A stretch of DNA of 7,104 bases from Candidatus Alistipes excrementipullorum (GTDB lineage Bacteria > Bacteroidota > Bacteroidia > Bacteroidales > Rikenellaceae), in contig DXGW01000122.1 in the NCBI GenBank assembly GCA_019113665.1, positions 1-7,104 of the forward strand. The letters are read 5' to 3'. The notes beneath the pieces were generated by a model. That model ran no database searches, was not told the DNA's origin, and saw nothing but the letters and a program-made list of their open reading frames with translations. The translations under genes were made by a program, and so were the position numbers. This document shows positions 1 to 5,997 of this stretch, in pieces; the stretch's first letter is position 1, and each line of letters starts with the position of its first letter.

Positions 1-1494
1 TACGGCCACGTCACCCTCGTTACGAAGGGAGAGCTGGTCGAGTGCAACACAAACTATGCACAGGGAGGAATCTGTTCGGTAACCTATCCGCCCGATACGT
101 TCGAGAAGCATATCGAGGATACGCTCGTTTGCGGGGCCGGCAAGTGCGACCGCAAGGCCGTGGAGCTTGTGGTGCGGCGTGCGCCCGAGGCGGCGCGTGA
201 CCTGATCGAGTGGGGCGTCAATTTCGACAAGACGCCCGACGGCCGTTTCGACCTTCACCGCGAGGGCGGACACTCGGAACACCGCATACTCCATCACAAC
301 GACCTGACCGGTGCCGAGATCGAGCGTGCGCTTATCGAGCGCGTTCGCAGCGATGCCAACATTACGGTCCTCGAACACCACTTCGCCATAGACCTGCTCA
401 CGCAGCACCATCTCGGCGAGATCGTCACCCGCCACACGCGCGGGCTGGCTTGTTTCGGCGCCTATGTGCTCAATACCGACACCAACGACATCATAACGAT
501 CCTGGCAAAGTTCACGGTGGTTGCGGCCGGCGGTTGCGGAAACATATACAACACTACGACCAACCCCATAGTGGCTACGGGCGACGGTATCGCCATGTGT
601 CACCGTGCCAAGGCCTTCACCCGCAACATGCAGTTCATTCAGTTCCACCCCACGTCGCTCTATCACCCGGGCGAGCGTCCGTCGTTCCTCATAACCGAGG
701 CCATGCGCGGATACGGCGGCATACTGCGTCTGCAGAACGGGCAGGAGTTCATGGACAAGTACCACCCGATGCGTTCGCTGGCCCCGCGCGACGTCGTGGC
801 ACGTTCGATCGACCACGAACTGAAGATCCGCGGTGAGGAGTTCGTCTATCTCGACGTTACGCACATGCCTGCCGAGGAGACCCGCCACCACTTCCCCAAC
901 ATATACGAGAAGTGCAAGTCTATCGGCATCGACATCACGCGCGACATGATTCCGGTATGCCCTGCGGCCCACTACTGCTGCGGCGGCGTTACGGTGGATT
1001 ACAACGGCGAGAGTTCGATAAAGCGTCTCTACGTTTTGGGCGAGAGTTCCTGCACGGGGCTTCACGGTGCGAACCGCCTGGCGTCGAATTCGCTTTCGGA
1101 GGCGTTCGTCTACTCCGACCTGGCCGTGCGCCACGCATCGCAGTTCCTCGACAAGGTCGACTTCCAGGAGGGCATTCCCGACTGGGATTTCGAAGGTACG
1201 GCAGCCGCCGAGGAGATGGTCCTTGTCATGCAGGAGCGCAAGGAGTTGCAGAGCATCATGTCGAACTATGTCGGCATCGTCCGTTCGAACCTGCGTCTCG
1301 ACCGCGCATTCAAGCGCCTGGCCGTGATATGGCAGGAGACCGAGGAACTCTACAACCGTACCAAGCCGTGCCGCGAGCTGTGCGAGCTGCGCAACATGAT
1401 CACGGTGGCATACCTCACCATCAAGCAGGCCCGCGAATGCAAGGAGTCGGTAGGCCTGCACTATACGATAGATTATCCGCCAGTTAACAAATAA
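1..1494 (+). CDS. nadB: L-aspartate oxidase, 5'-truncated by window edge
   Basis: Flavoenzyme that oxidises L-aspartate to iminoaspartate, which NadA condenses with dihydroxyacetone phosphate to quinolinate in de novo NAD synthesis; cytosolic. The frame is open from base 1, so the gene starts upstream; 497 residues are visible. By comparison with E. coli NadB (about 540 residues) roughly the first 30-35 residues, with the N-terminal FAD dinucleotide glycine motif, are missing. Seen in the fragment: the flavin-contacting NYAQGGI near residues 19-25, substrate loop REGGHSEHRI at 87-96, QFHPTSLYHP, the arginine-bearing LAPRDVVARSIDHE, and GLHGANRLASNSLSEA with the active-site histidine and arginine. 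The C-terminal helical domain is complete and ends with the family-typical GLHYTIDYP. Succinate dehydrogenase and fumarate reductase flavoproteins are relatives, but YAQGGI, REGGHS and the C-terminal motif favour NadB. A GTG at 160 is internal, because homology continues upstream of it. prfC follows after 6 bp. The promoter and any nadA/nadC neighbours are outside the window. Confidence 0.97.
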   Translation, partial: YGHVTLVTKGELVECNTNYAQGGICSVTYPPDTFEKHIEDTLVCGAGKCDRKAVELVVRRAPEAARDLIEWGVNFDKTPDGRFDLHREGGHSEHRILHHNDLTGAEIERALIERVRSDANITVLEHHFAIDLLTQHHLGEIVTRHTRGLACFGAYVLNTDTNDIITILAKFTVVAAGGCGNIYNTTTNPIVATGDGIAMCHRAKAFTRNMQFIQFHPTSLYHPGERPSFLITEAMRGYGGILRLQNGQEFMDKYHPMRSLAPRDVVARSIDHELKIRGEEFVYLDVTHMPAEETRHHFPNIYEKCKSIGIDITRDMIPVCPAAHYCCGGVTVDYNGESSIKRLYVLGESSCTGLHGANRLASNSLSEAFVYSDLAVRHASQFLDKVDFQEGIPDWDFEGTAAAEEMVLVMQERKELQSIMSNYVGIVRSNLRLDRAFKRLAVIWQETEELYNRTKPCRELCELRNMITVAYLTIKQARECKESVGLHYTIDYPPVNK

Positions 1495-1500
1495 AGATAG

Positions 1501-3084
1501 ATGACCCTCAAGGAAGAGATTGCACGCAGGCGAACGTTCGCCATCATTTCACACCCTGACGCCGGTAAGACCACGCTGACCGAGAAGCTGCTGCTTTTCG
1601 GAGGCGCGATACATGTGGCCGGCGCCGTCAAGAGCAACAAGATACGCAAGAGCGCCACGTCGGACTTCATGGAGATCGAGCGTCAGCGCGGTATTTCGGT
1701 GGCCACCTCGGTCATGGGATTCGATTACGAAGGTGTCAAGATCAATATTCTCGACACTCCGGGTCACGAGGATTTCGCCGAGGATACCTACCGCACGCTT
1801 ACGGCCGTGGATTCGGTCATCATCGTGATCGACGGCGCGAAGGGTGTCGAGACGCAGACGCGCAAACTGATGAATGTCTGCCGTATGCGCCGCACACCGG
1901 TGATGGTCTTCATCAACAAGCTCGACCGCCCGTGCAAGGATCCGTTCGACCTGCTCGACGAGGTTGAGCGCGAGCTGCAGATAAAGGTGCGCCCGCTGGC
2001 CTTCCCCATATCGAGCGGCACGACATTCAAGGGCGTATACAACCTCTATGAGCATAATCTTTCGCTCTTTACGAGCGACGAGCGACAGGTGGCCACGGCT
2101 TCGACGGTCGAGATCGACGACATAGCCTCGCCCGAGCTCGACGCGCATGTCGGAGAGCGGTATGCCGCCCAACTCCGTAACGATGTGGAGCTGGTCGAGG
2201 GCGTGTACGATCCGTTCGACCGCGACGCATATCTGCGCGGTGAGGTTGCGCCGGTGTTCTTCGGCTCGGCTGTCAACAATTTCGGCGTGCGCGAGCTGCT
2301 GGAGTGCTTCATACGCATAGCCTCGTCTCCGCGTCCGTCGGCAACGGAGACGCGCCAGGTCGAGCCCGACGAGCAGAAGATGACGGGCTTCATATTCAAG
2401 ATACACGCCAACATGGACCCCAACCACCGCGACCGCATAGCCTTCATGAAGATATGTTCGGGCGTTTTCGAGCGCAACAGGAACTATCTGCACGTGCGCA
2501 GCGGCAAGCAGTTGAAGTTCTCGTCGCCCACGGCATTCATGGCCGAGAAGAAGTCGGTGATAGATTTCGCCTATCCGGGCGACATTGTCGGCCTGCACGA
2601 TACGGGAACGTTCAAGATAGGCGATACATTTACCGAGGGTGAAAAGCTCAAGTTTACGGGCATACCGTCGTTCTCGCCCGAACTGTTCAGATATATCGAG
2701 AATGCCGACCCGATGAAGTTCAAGCAGCTGGCGAAGGGTGTAGACCAGCTTATGGACGAGGGTGTAGCCCAGCTCTTCACGTCGTGTCTCAACGGCCGCC
2801 GCATCATAGGTACGGTCGGGGCCCTGCAGTTCGAGGTGATCGAGTACCGGCTCGAACACGAGTACGGCGCCAAGTGCCGCTGGGAGCCCATCTCTATATA
2901 CAAGGCCTGCTGGATCGAAAGCGACAATGCCGAGCAGCTTGCCGATTTCAAGAAACGCAAGCACACGAACATGGCTGTCGACAAGCACGGCCGCGACGTC
3001 TTCCTGGCCGATACGAGCTATGCCCTTGCGCTGGCGCAGGAGAACTTCAAGGATATACGTTTCCGCTTCACGTCGGAATTTTAG
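1501..3084 (+). CDS. prfC: Peptide chain release factor 3 (RF3)
   Basis: Translational GTPase that promotes dissociation of RF1/RF2 from the ribosome after peptide release; cytosolic. It has 527 residues, close to the 529 of E. coli RF3, so it looks full length. All GTPase motifs are visible: G1 SHPDAGKTT at residues 17-25 (SHPDAGKT is typical of RF3, where EF-G and EF-Tu have AHxDHGKT), G2 around RQRGISV at 61-67, G3 DTPGHEDF at 85-92, G4 NKLD at 139-142 and G5 SAVN at 256-259. The later beta-barrel and C-terminal RF3 domain are present (for example FTGIPSFSPELF and VGALQFEVIEYRLEHEYG). The ATG at 1501 gives the standard N-terminus MTLKEEIARRRTFAIISHPD. It lies 6 bp after the nadB stop and has only an A-rich upstream stretch, with no clear Shine-Dalgarno. 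It is probably cotranscribed with nadB, although the functions are unrelated. The alternative, EF-G or TetM-type protection protein, is unlikely on G1 and length. Confidence 0.97.
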   Translation: MTLKEEIARRRTFAIISHPDAGKTTLTEKLLLFGGAIHVAGAVKSNKIRKSATSDFMEIERQRGISVATSVMGFDYEGVKINILDTPGHEDFAEDTYRTLTAVDSVIIVIDGAKGVETQTRKLMNVCRMRRTPVMVFINKLDRPCKDPFDLLDEVERELQIKVRPLAFPISSGTTFKGVYNLYEHNLSLFTSDERQVATASTVEIDDIASPELDAHVGERYAAQLRNDVELVEGVYDPFDRDAYLRGEVAPVFFGSAVNNFGVRELLECFIRIASSPRPSATETRQVEPDEQKMTGFIFKIHANMDPNHRDRIAFMKICSGVFERNRNYLHVRSGKQLKFSSPTAFMAEKKSVIDFAYPGDIVGLHDTGTFKIGDTFTEGEKLKFTGIPSFSPELFRYIENADPMKFKQLAKGVDQLMDEGVAQLFTSCLNGRRIIGTVGALQFEVIEYRLEHEYGAKCRWEPISIYKACWIESDNAEQLADFKKRKHTNMAVDKHGRDVFLADTSYALALAQENFKDIRFRFTSEF

Positions 3085-3096
3085 TTCGGCCCACGG

Positions 3097-3136
3097 AAAA
3101 AGAGCGGCGGCAATCGTTGTGGTTGCCGCCGTTTCT
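3097..3136. terminator. GC-rich hairpin between convergent prfC and DUF721 gene
   Basis: A 9-bp perfect stem pairs 3105-3113 (CGGCGGCAA) with 3123-3131 (TTGCCGCCG) around a 9-nt loop. On the minus strand the stem is followed by CTCTTTTT (complement of 3097-3104), a reasonable U-tract for ending the recF-DUF721 transcript. On the plus strand it is followed by TTTCTCTATTT, a weaker tract that could end nadB-prfC. It sits in the 52-bp gap between two convergent stop codons, where a bidirectional terminator is expected. Confidence 0.75.
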
Positions 3137-3427
3137 CTATTTGATCACCAGCTTGTTGACTATCGGCACGCGCGAGCGGTTGTTCAGCGCGATGCGCAGC
3201 GCCTCGCGCTGGAGCATCAGCTCGGAACGCACCACGCTCGACACCACGTGTACGTAGAGGGTACCGTGCTGGAGCCTTATCTGCGAGGTCATGTCGGCCA
3301 CGCGGTTGCCGACCACCTCACGCCATGTGTCGGGCAGGTACCCCTCGGCGATTTTGGCTGCTATGTCGGGACTTCGGAAGAGTTCGTCGAAGATGTCGCC
3401 GACGGGTTTCGGATCGGTGCGTCTCAT
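3137..3427 (-). CDS. DUF721 (DciA-like) small protein
   Basis: A 96-residue protein of the DUF721 type. Family members include DciA, which interacts with the replicative helicase DnaB in bacteria lacking DnaC/DnaI loaders; a helicase-related role here is inference from the family. Visible DUF721 features are the N-terminal DIFDELF...IAAKIAEGYLPDTWREVVG (the W-x-x-VVG helix-turn region), then VADMTSQIRLQHGTLYVHVVSSVVRSELMLQREAL, where short hydrophobic strands lead to an S-x-x-R-x-E-L helix, then NNRSRVPIVNKLVIK. The protein consists of little more than this domain and lacks the extra tail seen in longer DciA proteins, as is common in Bacteroidota. The ATG at 3427 overlaps the recF stop by 4 bp (ATGA), which implies translational coupling, and the gene ends 5 bp from the terminator stem. 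No membrane segment or signal peptide is seen. Confidence 0.85.
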   Translation of the reverse strand: MRRTDPKPVGDIFDELFRSPDIAAKIAEGYLPDTWREVVGNRVADMTSQIRLQHGTLYVHVVSSVVRSELMLQREALRIALNNRSRVPIVNKLVIK

Positions 3428-4512
3428 GGTTCGATTCCTCCGTTTTCGACCCTGAAAAGGGTATAGCTGCAGCCTGCCTTGTCCAGAAGCGACCGCAGGC
3501 GCTGTTCATTGCAGTCGGTTATCACGATCTGCCCGAATCCGTCGCCGGCAACCAGGCGTATGAGCTGTTCCACGCGCTGTTCGTCGAGCTTGTCGCACAC
3601 GTCGTCCAGCAGCAGGACGGGACGTTCGTGCCTGCGTTCGGCGATGATGGTGTATTGTGCGAGTTTCAGCGCTATGAGGAACGACTTCTGTTGTCCCTGC
3701 GAGCCGTATTTGCGCAGCGGCATGCCGCCTATGGTGAATACGATGTCGTCGCGGTGCACGCCAGTGGTGGTGAACTGGTTGATTATGTCACGCTGCCGGT
3801 ATTCGGCGAGCAGTTCCGACAGCGGCCGTTCGTTGAGCTCCGACCTGTAGCGCAGGTTTACCGTCTCGCGGTCGAGCGATAGGCGTGCGTAATATTCGGC
3901 CACGATGGGCTGCAGCTCGTCGATGACTGCCGTGCGGCGCGCGTGGATCTTCGAACCGTGCGCGGCCAGCTGCGCGTCGTAGACTTCGAGCATCGACTCG
4001 TCGCTCGATACCTTGAGAAACCGGTTGCGCTCGGCCAGTACGGCATTGTAACGCATCAGCGCGTCGAGGTATTCGCGGTCTATCTGCGATATGAACCCGT
4101 TGATGTAGCGCCGGCGCTCGTCGGCGGCATCGCTTATGAGCATGGTGTCGGACGGCGCCACGATCACGACGGGAATCAGTCCCACGTGGTCGGCAAGACG
4201 TTCGTAGACCTTGCCGTTGCGTTTGAGGACCTTGCCGTTGCCGCGTGCGAAGGTGCAGACGATATGCTCGTGCCGACCCTCCGAGGTGACATATTCTCCG
4301 TCGAGCGTGAAGAAACTCTCGCCCGTGCGTACGCATTGGCCGTCGGTCATGCCGAAGGCCGATTTCCCCATCGACAGGTAGTGGAAGGCGTCGATGAAGT
4401 TGGTCTTTCCGGCACCGTTGTCGCCCACAAAGCAGTTGATGCCCTCGCAGGGCGCAATCTCCTGCTGGGCTATGTTCTTGAAGTTTATGAGCGACAGTTT
4501 GTCGAGATACAT
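3424..4512 (-). CDS. recF: DNA replication and repair protein RecF
   Basis: SMC-like ATPase that with RecO and RecR helps load RecA at single-strand gaps; acts on DNA in the cytosol. From the ATG at 4512 the protein has 362 residues, within the usual RecF range of about 355-375, and begins MYLDKLSLINFKNI, the family N-terminus (R/K-L-x-L-x-N-F-K/R-N). Walker A is GDNGAGKTN at residues 30-38, the ABC-type signature is KYGSQGQQKS at 268-277 and Walker B is PVLLLDDVCDKLD at 298-310. VIVAPSDTMLISD and RRRYINGFISQID mark the lid region. The frame stays open upstream to an ATG at 4728, but those 72 extra residues are low-complexity, unlike RecF, and run through the intergenic promoter region, so I chose 4512. 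The stop overlaps the start of the DUF721 gene, so the two form an operon. Transcription probably starts from the -7 box at 4603-4610. Confidence 0.97.
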   Translation of the reverse strand: MYLDKLSLINFKNIAQQEIAPCEGINCFVGDNGAGKTNFIDAFHYLSMGKSAFGMTDGQCVRTGESFFTLDGEYVTSEGRHEHIVCTFARGNGKVLKRNGKVYERLADHVGLIPVVIVAPSDTMLISDAADERRRYINGFISQIDREYLDALMRYNAVLAERNRFLKVSSDESMLEVYDAQLAAHGSKIHARRTAVIDELQPIVAEYYARLSLDRETVNLRYRSELNERPLSELLAEYRQRDIINQFTTTGVHRDDIVFTIGGMPLRKYGSQGQQKSFLIALKLAQYTIIAERRHERPVLLLDDVCDKLDEQRVEQLIRLVAGDGFGQIVITDCNEQRLRSLLDKAGCSYTLFRVENGGIEP

Positions 4513-4591
4513 GGTTGCTGATGCTTCAAATGTGTTTCGGGGAGTATCGCGGCCCGCACACAGGTATGCCTTTGTGCAGCCGCCGTTACCC

Positions 4592-4610
4592 CTTTGTGAG
4601 TACAAAGATA
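4592..4610 (-). promoter_or_regulatory. Probable recF promoter with overlapping dyad
   Basis: Read on the minus strand, 4610-4603 is TATCTTTG, an exact match to the Bacteroidota -7 consensus TAnnTTTG. I see no good -33 TTTG at the expected distance, so this is only a half match. The plus-strand sequence CTTTGT (4592-4597) and ACAAAG (4602-4607) forms a perfect 6-bp dyad with a 4-nt spacer that overlaps the -7 box. The start of transcription would be near 4596, giving a leader of about 85 nt before the recF ATG. Confidence 0.5.
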
Positions 4611-4658
4611 CGAATTTCCGGCCAACCGGATTGCCTTTGGAAAAAAAAGAACCTGCTA

Positions 4659-4690
4659 TTGTGTATATTGAGTAAAAAATTGTACTTTTG
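4659..4690 (+). promoter_or_regulatory. Bacteroidota-type promoter for the TPR/RibH-like operon
   Basis: The -7 box TACTTTTG at 4683-4690 matches TAnnTTTG exactly. A TTG at 4659-4661 lies 21 bp upstream, matching the core of the -33 element. Transcription should begin near 4697, leaving a leader of about 37 nt before the ATG at 4734. The leader is AT-rich with only a weak purine run (AAAGAGA near 4717), consistent with the Shine-Dalgarno-poor initiation usual in this phylum. Confidence 0.75.
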
Positions 4691-4733
4691 CAATTCGGAA
4701 TATTGCAATTAATTATAAAGAGATACAAGTTTT

Positions 4734-5423
4734 ATGGCAAAAAATGAAGTTACGCCGCAGGAAGCCGCTATCGGCGAGGCAATAACCAAGACCGAATCGT
4801 TTTTCGAAAACAACAGCAAGGGTGCCATCTGGGCGCTTGTAGCTATTTTCGTGTTGGCGGGAGCCATTTTCGGATACCGCAAGCTGATGGCCGAGCCGCG
4901 CGTGGAGAAAGCCTCCGCAATGATCGCCGAGGCCCAGTACCGCTTCGAGCAGGCCAATCCCGACTATGAACTCGCTCTCAACGGTGACGAAAACGGTGCC
5001 GGTTTCCTTGAAATCATCGAGACCTACGGTTCGACGCCTGCAGGCAACCTGGCAAAGCACTATGCCGGCGTATGCTACCTGCACCTCGGCGACCTTGATG
5101 CCGCAGCCGATTATCTGGCCAAGTATTCGCCCGTGAAAGGCCTTCCCGGTCAGATCGTCAATGCGCAGAATCTCGGTCTGCAGGGTGATATCGCTGTCGA
5201 GCAGGACGATCTTGCAAAGGCCGTGAAGTTCTACGACAAGGCCGTGAAGGCATCGGACAACATCTACACCGCTCCGCTCTATCTGCGCAAGGCCGGTCTG
5301 GCTCTCCGCGCCCAGGGCAAGGAGAAGGAAGCCGTAGCAGCCTTCGAGAAGATTCTGGCACTCTATCCTTCGTCGATCGAGGCTCGCGAGGCCGAGAAAC
5401 TCATTGGTTCCGAAAACCGATAG
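4734..5423 (+). CDS. Membrane-anchored tetratricopeptide repeat protein
   Basis: A 229-residue protein with one transmembrane segment (residues about 30-48, AIWALVAIFVLAGAIFGY) after a short charged N-terminus without a signal peptidase site. This predicts a cytoplasmic N-terminus and a C-terminal domain in the periplasm. The C-terminal part holds about three TPR-like helical hairpins: roughly 105-133 (NLAKHYAGVCYLHLGDLDAAADYL), 147-178 (LGLQGDIAVEQDDLAKAVKFYDKAV) and 182-215 (LYLRKAGLALRAQGKEKEAVAAFEKIL followed by ALYP). The layout resembles YfgM-type proteins (TM helix plus TPRs), which work with periplasmic chaperones at the Sec translocon in E. coli. That resemblance is architectural only and I would not transfer the function. 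It has its own promoter just upstream, and the RibH-like gene follows after 9 bp, so the two are probably cotranscribed. The start at 4734 fits the promoter and is the first in-frame ATG after it. Confidence 0.85.
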   Translation: MAKNEVTPQEAAIGEAITKTESFFENNSKGAIWALVAIFVLAGAIFGYRKLMAEPRVEKASAMIAEAQYRFEQANPDYELALNGDENGAGFLEIIETYGSTPAGNLAKHYAGVCYLHLGDLDAAADYLAKYSPVKGLPGQIVNAQNLGLQGDIAVEQDDLAKAVKFYDKAVKASDNIYTAPLYLRKAGLALRAQGKEKEAVAAFEKILALYPSSIEAREAEKLIGSENR

Positions 5424-5432
5424 ACAGTCGTG

Positions 5433-5891
5433 ATGGACAAGCGCCGCAGACCGACTCCAGTCGACTTCGATGACATATCCGTGACGGACAAGATGTTCGG
5501 CATATTGTCGGCAGGCAGCGATGACAACGACATAGAGATAGTATCGACGGTCGTGGGCAATCTCATGGCCGAAGGATGTCTTGAGCAGAACCTGCGCATA
5601 CGCAACGTGCCGAGTGTGGCCGATATTCCGTTGGGAGTGCAGTTCTTCGCGGAATATACCGATGTCGACGCGGTAATAGTGATAGCTTTTGGCAACAACT
5701 CCCTGCCGGAGTATATCCTCGATGCCGTGATGAAACTGCAGTTGCATTGGAACATGCCTGTAGTATTCGGCCTGAACATGACCGACTATTGGAAGGTGCA
5801 CAGACAGGCCATCGAGATGGTGTTGCTCCAGTATGAGATGGAGGCAGAATCGGCCGATTCCGAGAATCCCGACCGCAGGTCGATAAACTGA
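5433..5891 (+). CDS. Divergent lumazine-synthase-like protein lacking catalytic motifs
   Basis: A 152-residue protein with no signal peptide or membrane segment. By eye it aligns over most of its length with 6,7-dimethyl-8-ribityllumazine synthase (RibH): MFGILSAGSDD (21-31) with the first beta-strand, VPSVADIPLGVQFFAE (59-74) with VPGAFEIPxAAKKMAE, VDAVIVIAF (78-86) with YDAIITLG, and MPVVFGLNMTD (108-118) with VPVIFGxxTT(D/E). Key catalytic features are absent. The RFN substrate loop after strand 1 is replaced by AGSDD. The G-x-VIRG-x-T-x-H loop with the catalytic histidine is replaced by the shorter FGNNSLPEY (86-94). The GNKG-x-E-A phosphate-binding helix start is missing, so 124-136 runs straight into a helix. 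An acidic tail follows 137. The gene is intact and codon use matches its neighbours. ATG 5433 is preferred to the adjacent GTG 5430; the choice changes one residue. It lies 9 bp after the TPR gene. It is probably a RibH-fold protein with another role; I infer it is not catalytic. Confidence 0.7.
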   Translation: MDKRRRPTPVDFDDISVTDKMFGILSAGSDDNDIEIVSTVVGNLMAEGCLEQNLRIRNVPSVADIPLGVQFFAEYTDVDAVIVIAFGNNSLPEYILDAVMKLQLHWNMPVVFGLNMTDYWKVHRQAIEMVLLQYEMEAESADSENPDRRSIN

Positions 5892-5941
5892 TCGCCGCTT
5901 CGGGGCGTATGAGACGGCAGCCTTGTATTAGTGCTGTCTGG

Positions 5942-5979
5942 AAAATAAAAAGAGAGAGGTTTGAACCTCTCTCTTTTTT
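5942..5979. terminator. Strong bidirectional rho-independent terminator
   Basis: A 15-bp perfect inverted repeat pairs 5947-5961 with 5964-5978 (core AGAGAGAGGTT / AACCTCTCTCT) with a 2-nt centre, so the real loop will be 4 nt or more. A T-run ends the plus-strand arm (5974-5979), and the A-rich run 5942-5950 gives a T-run on the minus strand. It lies between the convergent stops at 5891 and 5998 and should end both the RibH-like operon and the threonine dehydrogenase transcript. Confidence 0.92.
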
Positions 5980-5997
5980 GTTGGGCGTTGTTCCGTG

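Noticed and set aside
160..1494. A GTG start for nadB at 160.
   Set aside because: The same frame is open back to base 1 and encodes the conserved NYAQGGI and EDTLVCGAGKCD segments, so the gene is cut by the window rather than starting there.
1549..2988. A 479-codon open frame on the minus strand opposite prfC.
   Set aside because: It is antisense to a clearly identified RF3 gene. Its translation is rich in R, L, H and V with no recognisable domain, as expected for an open antisense frame of a GC-rich gene.
4513..4728. A longer recF start at 4728 adding 72 residues.
   Set aside because: The extra residues do not resemble RecF and cover the intergenic promoter region. The family N-terminus begins at the ATG at 4512.
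4713..5801. A 362-codon open frame on the minus strand opposite the TPR and RibH-like genes.
   Set aside because: Antisense shadow spanning two genes that have a promoter, terminator and recognisable proteins on the plus strand. Its translation has no family features.
5905..5940. A possible second hairpin upstream of the terminator (GACGGCAGC near 5912 against GCTGTCTGG near 5932).
   Set aside because: The pairing is imperfect, with an internal GG bulge and an 11-nt loop, and it lacks a T-tract. The hairpin just downstream is far better.
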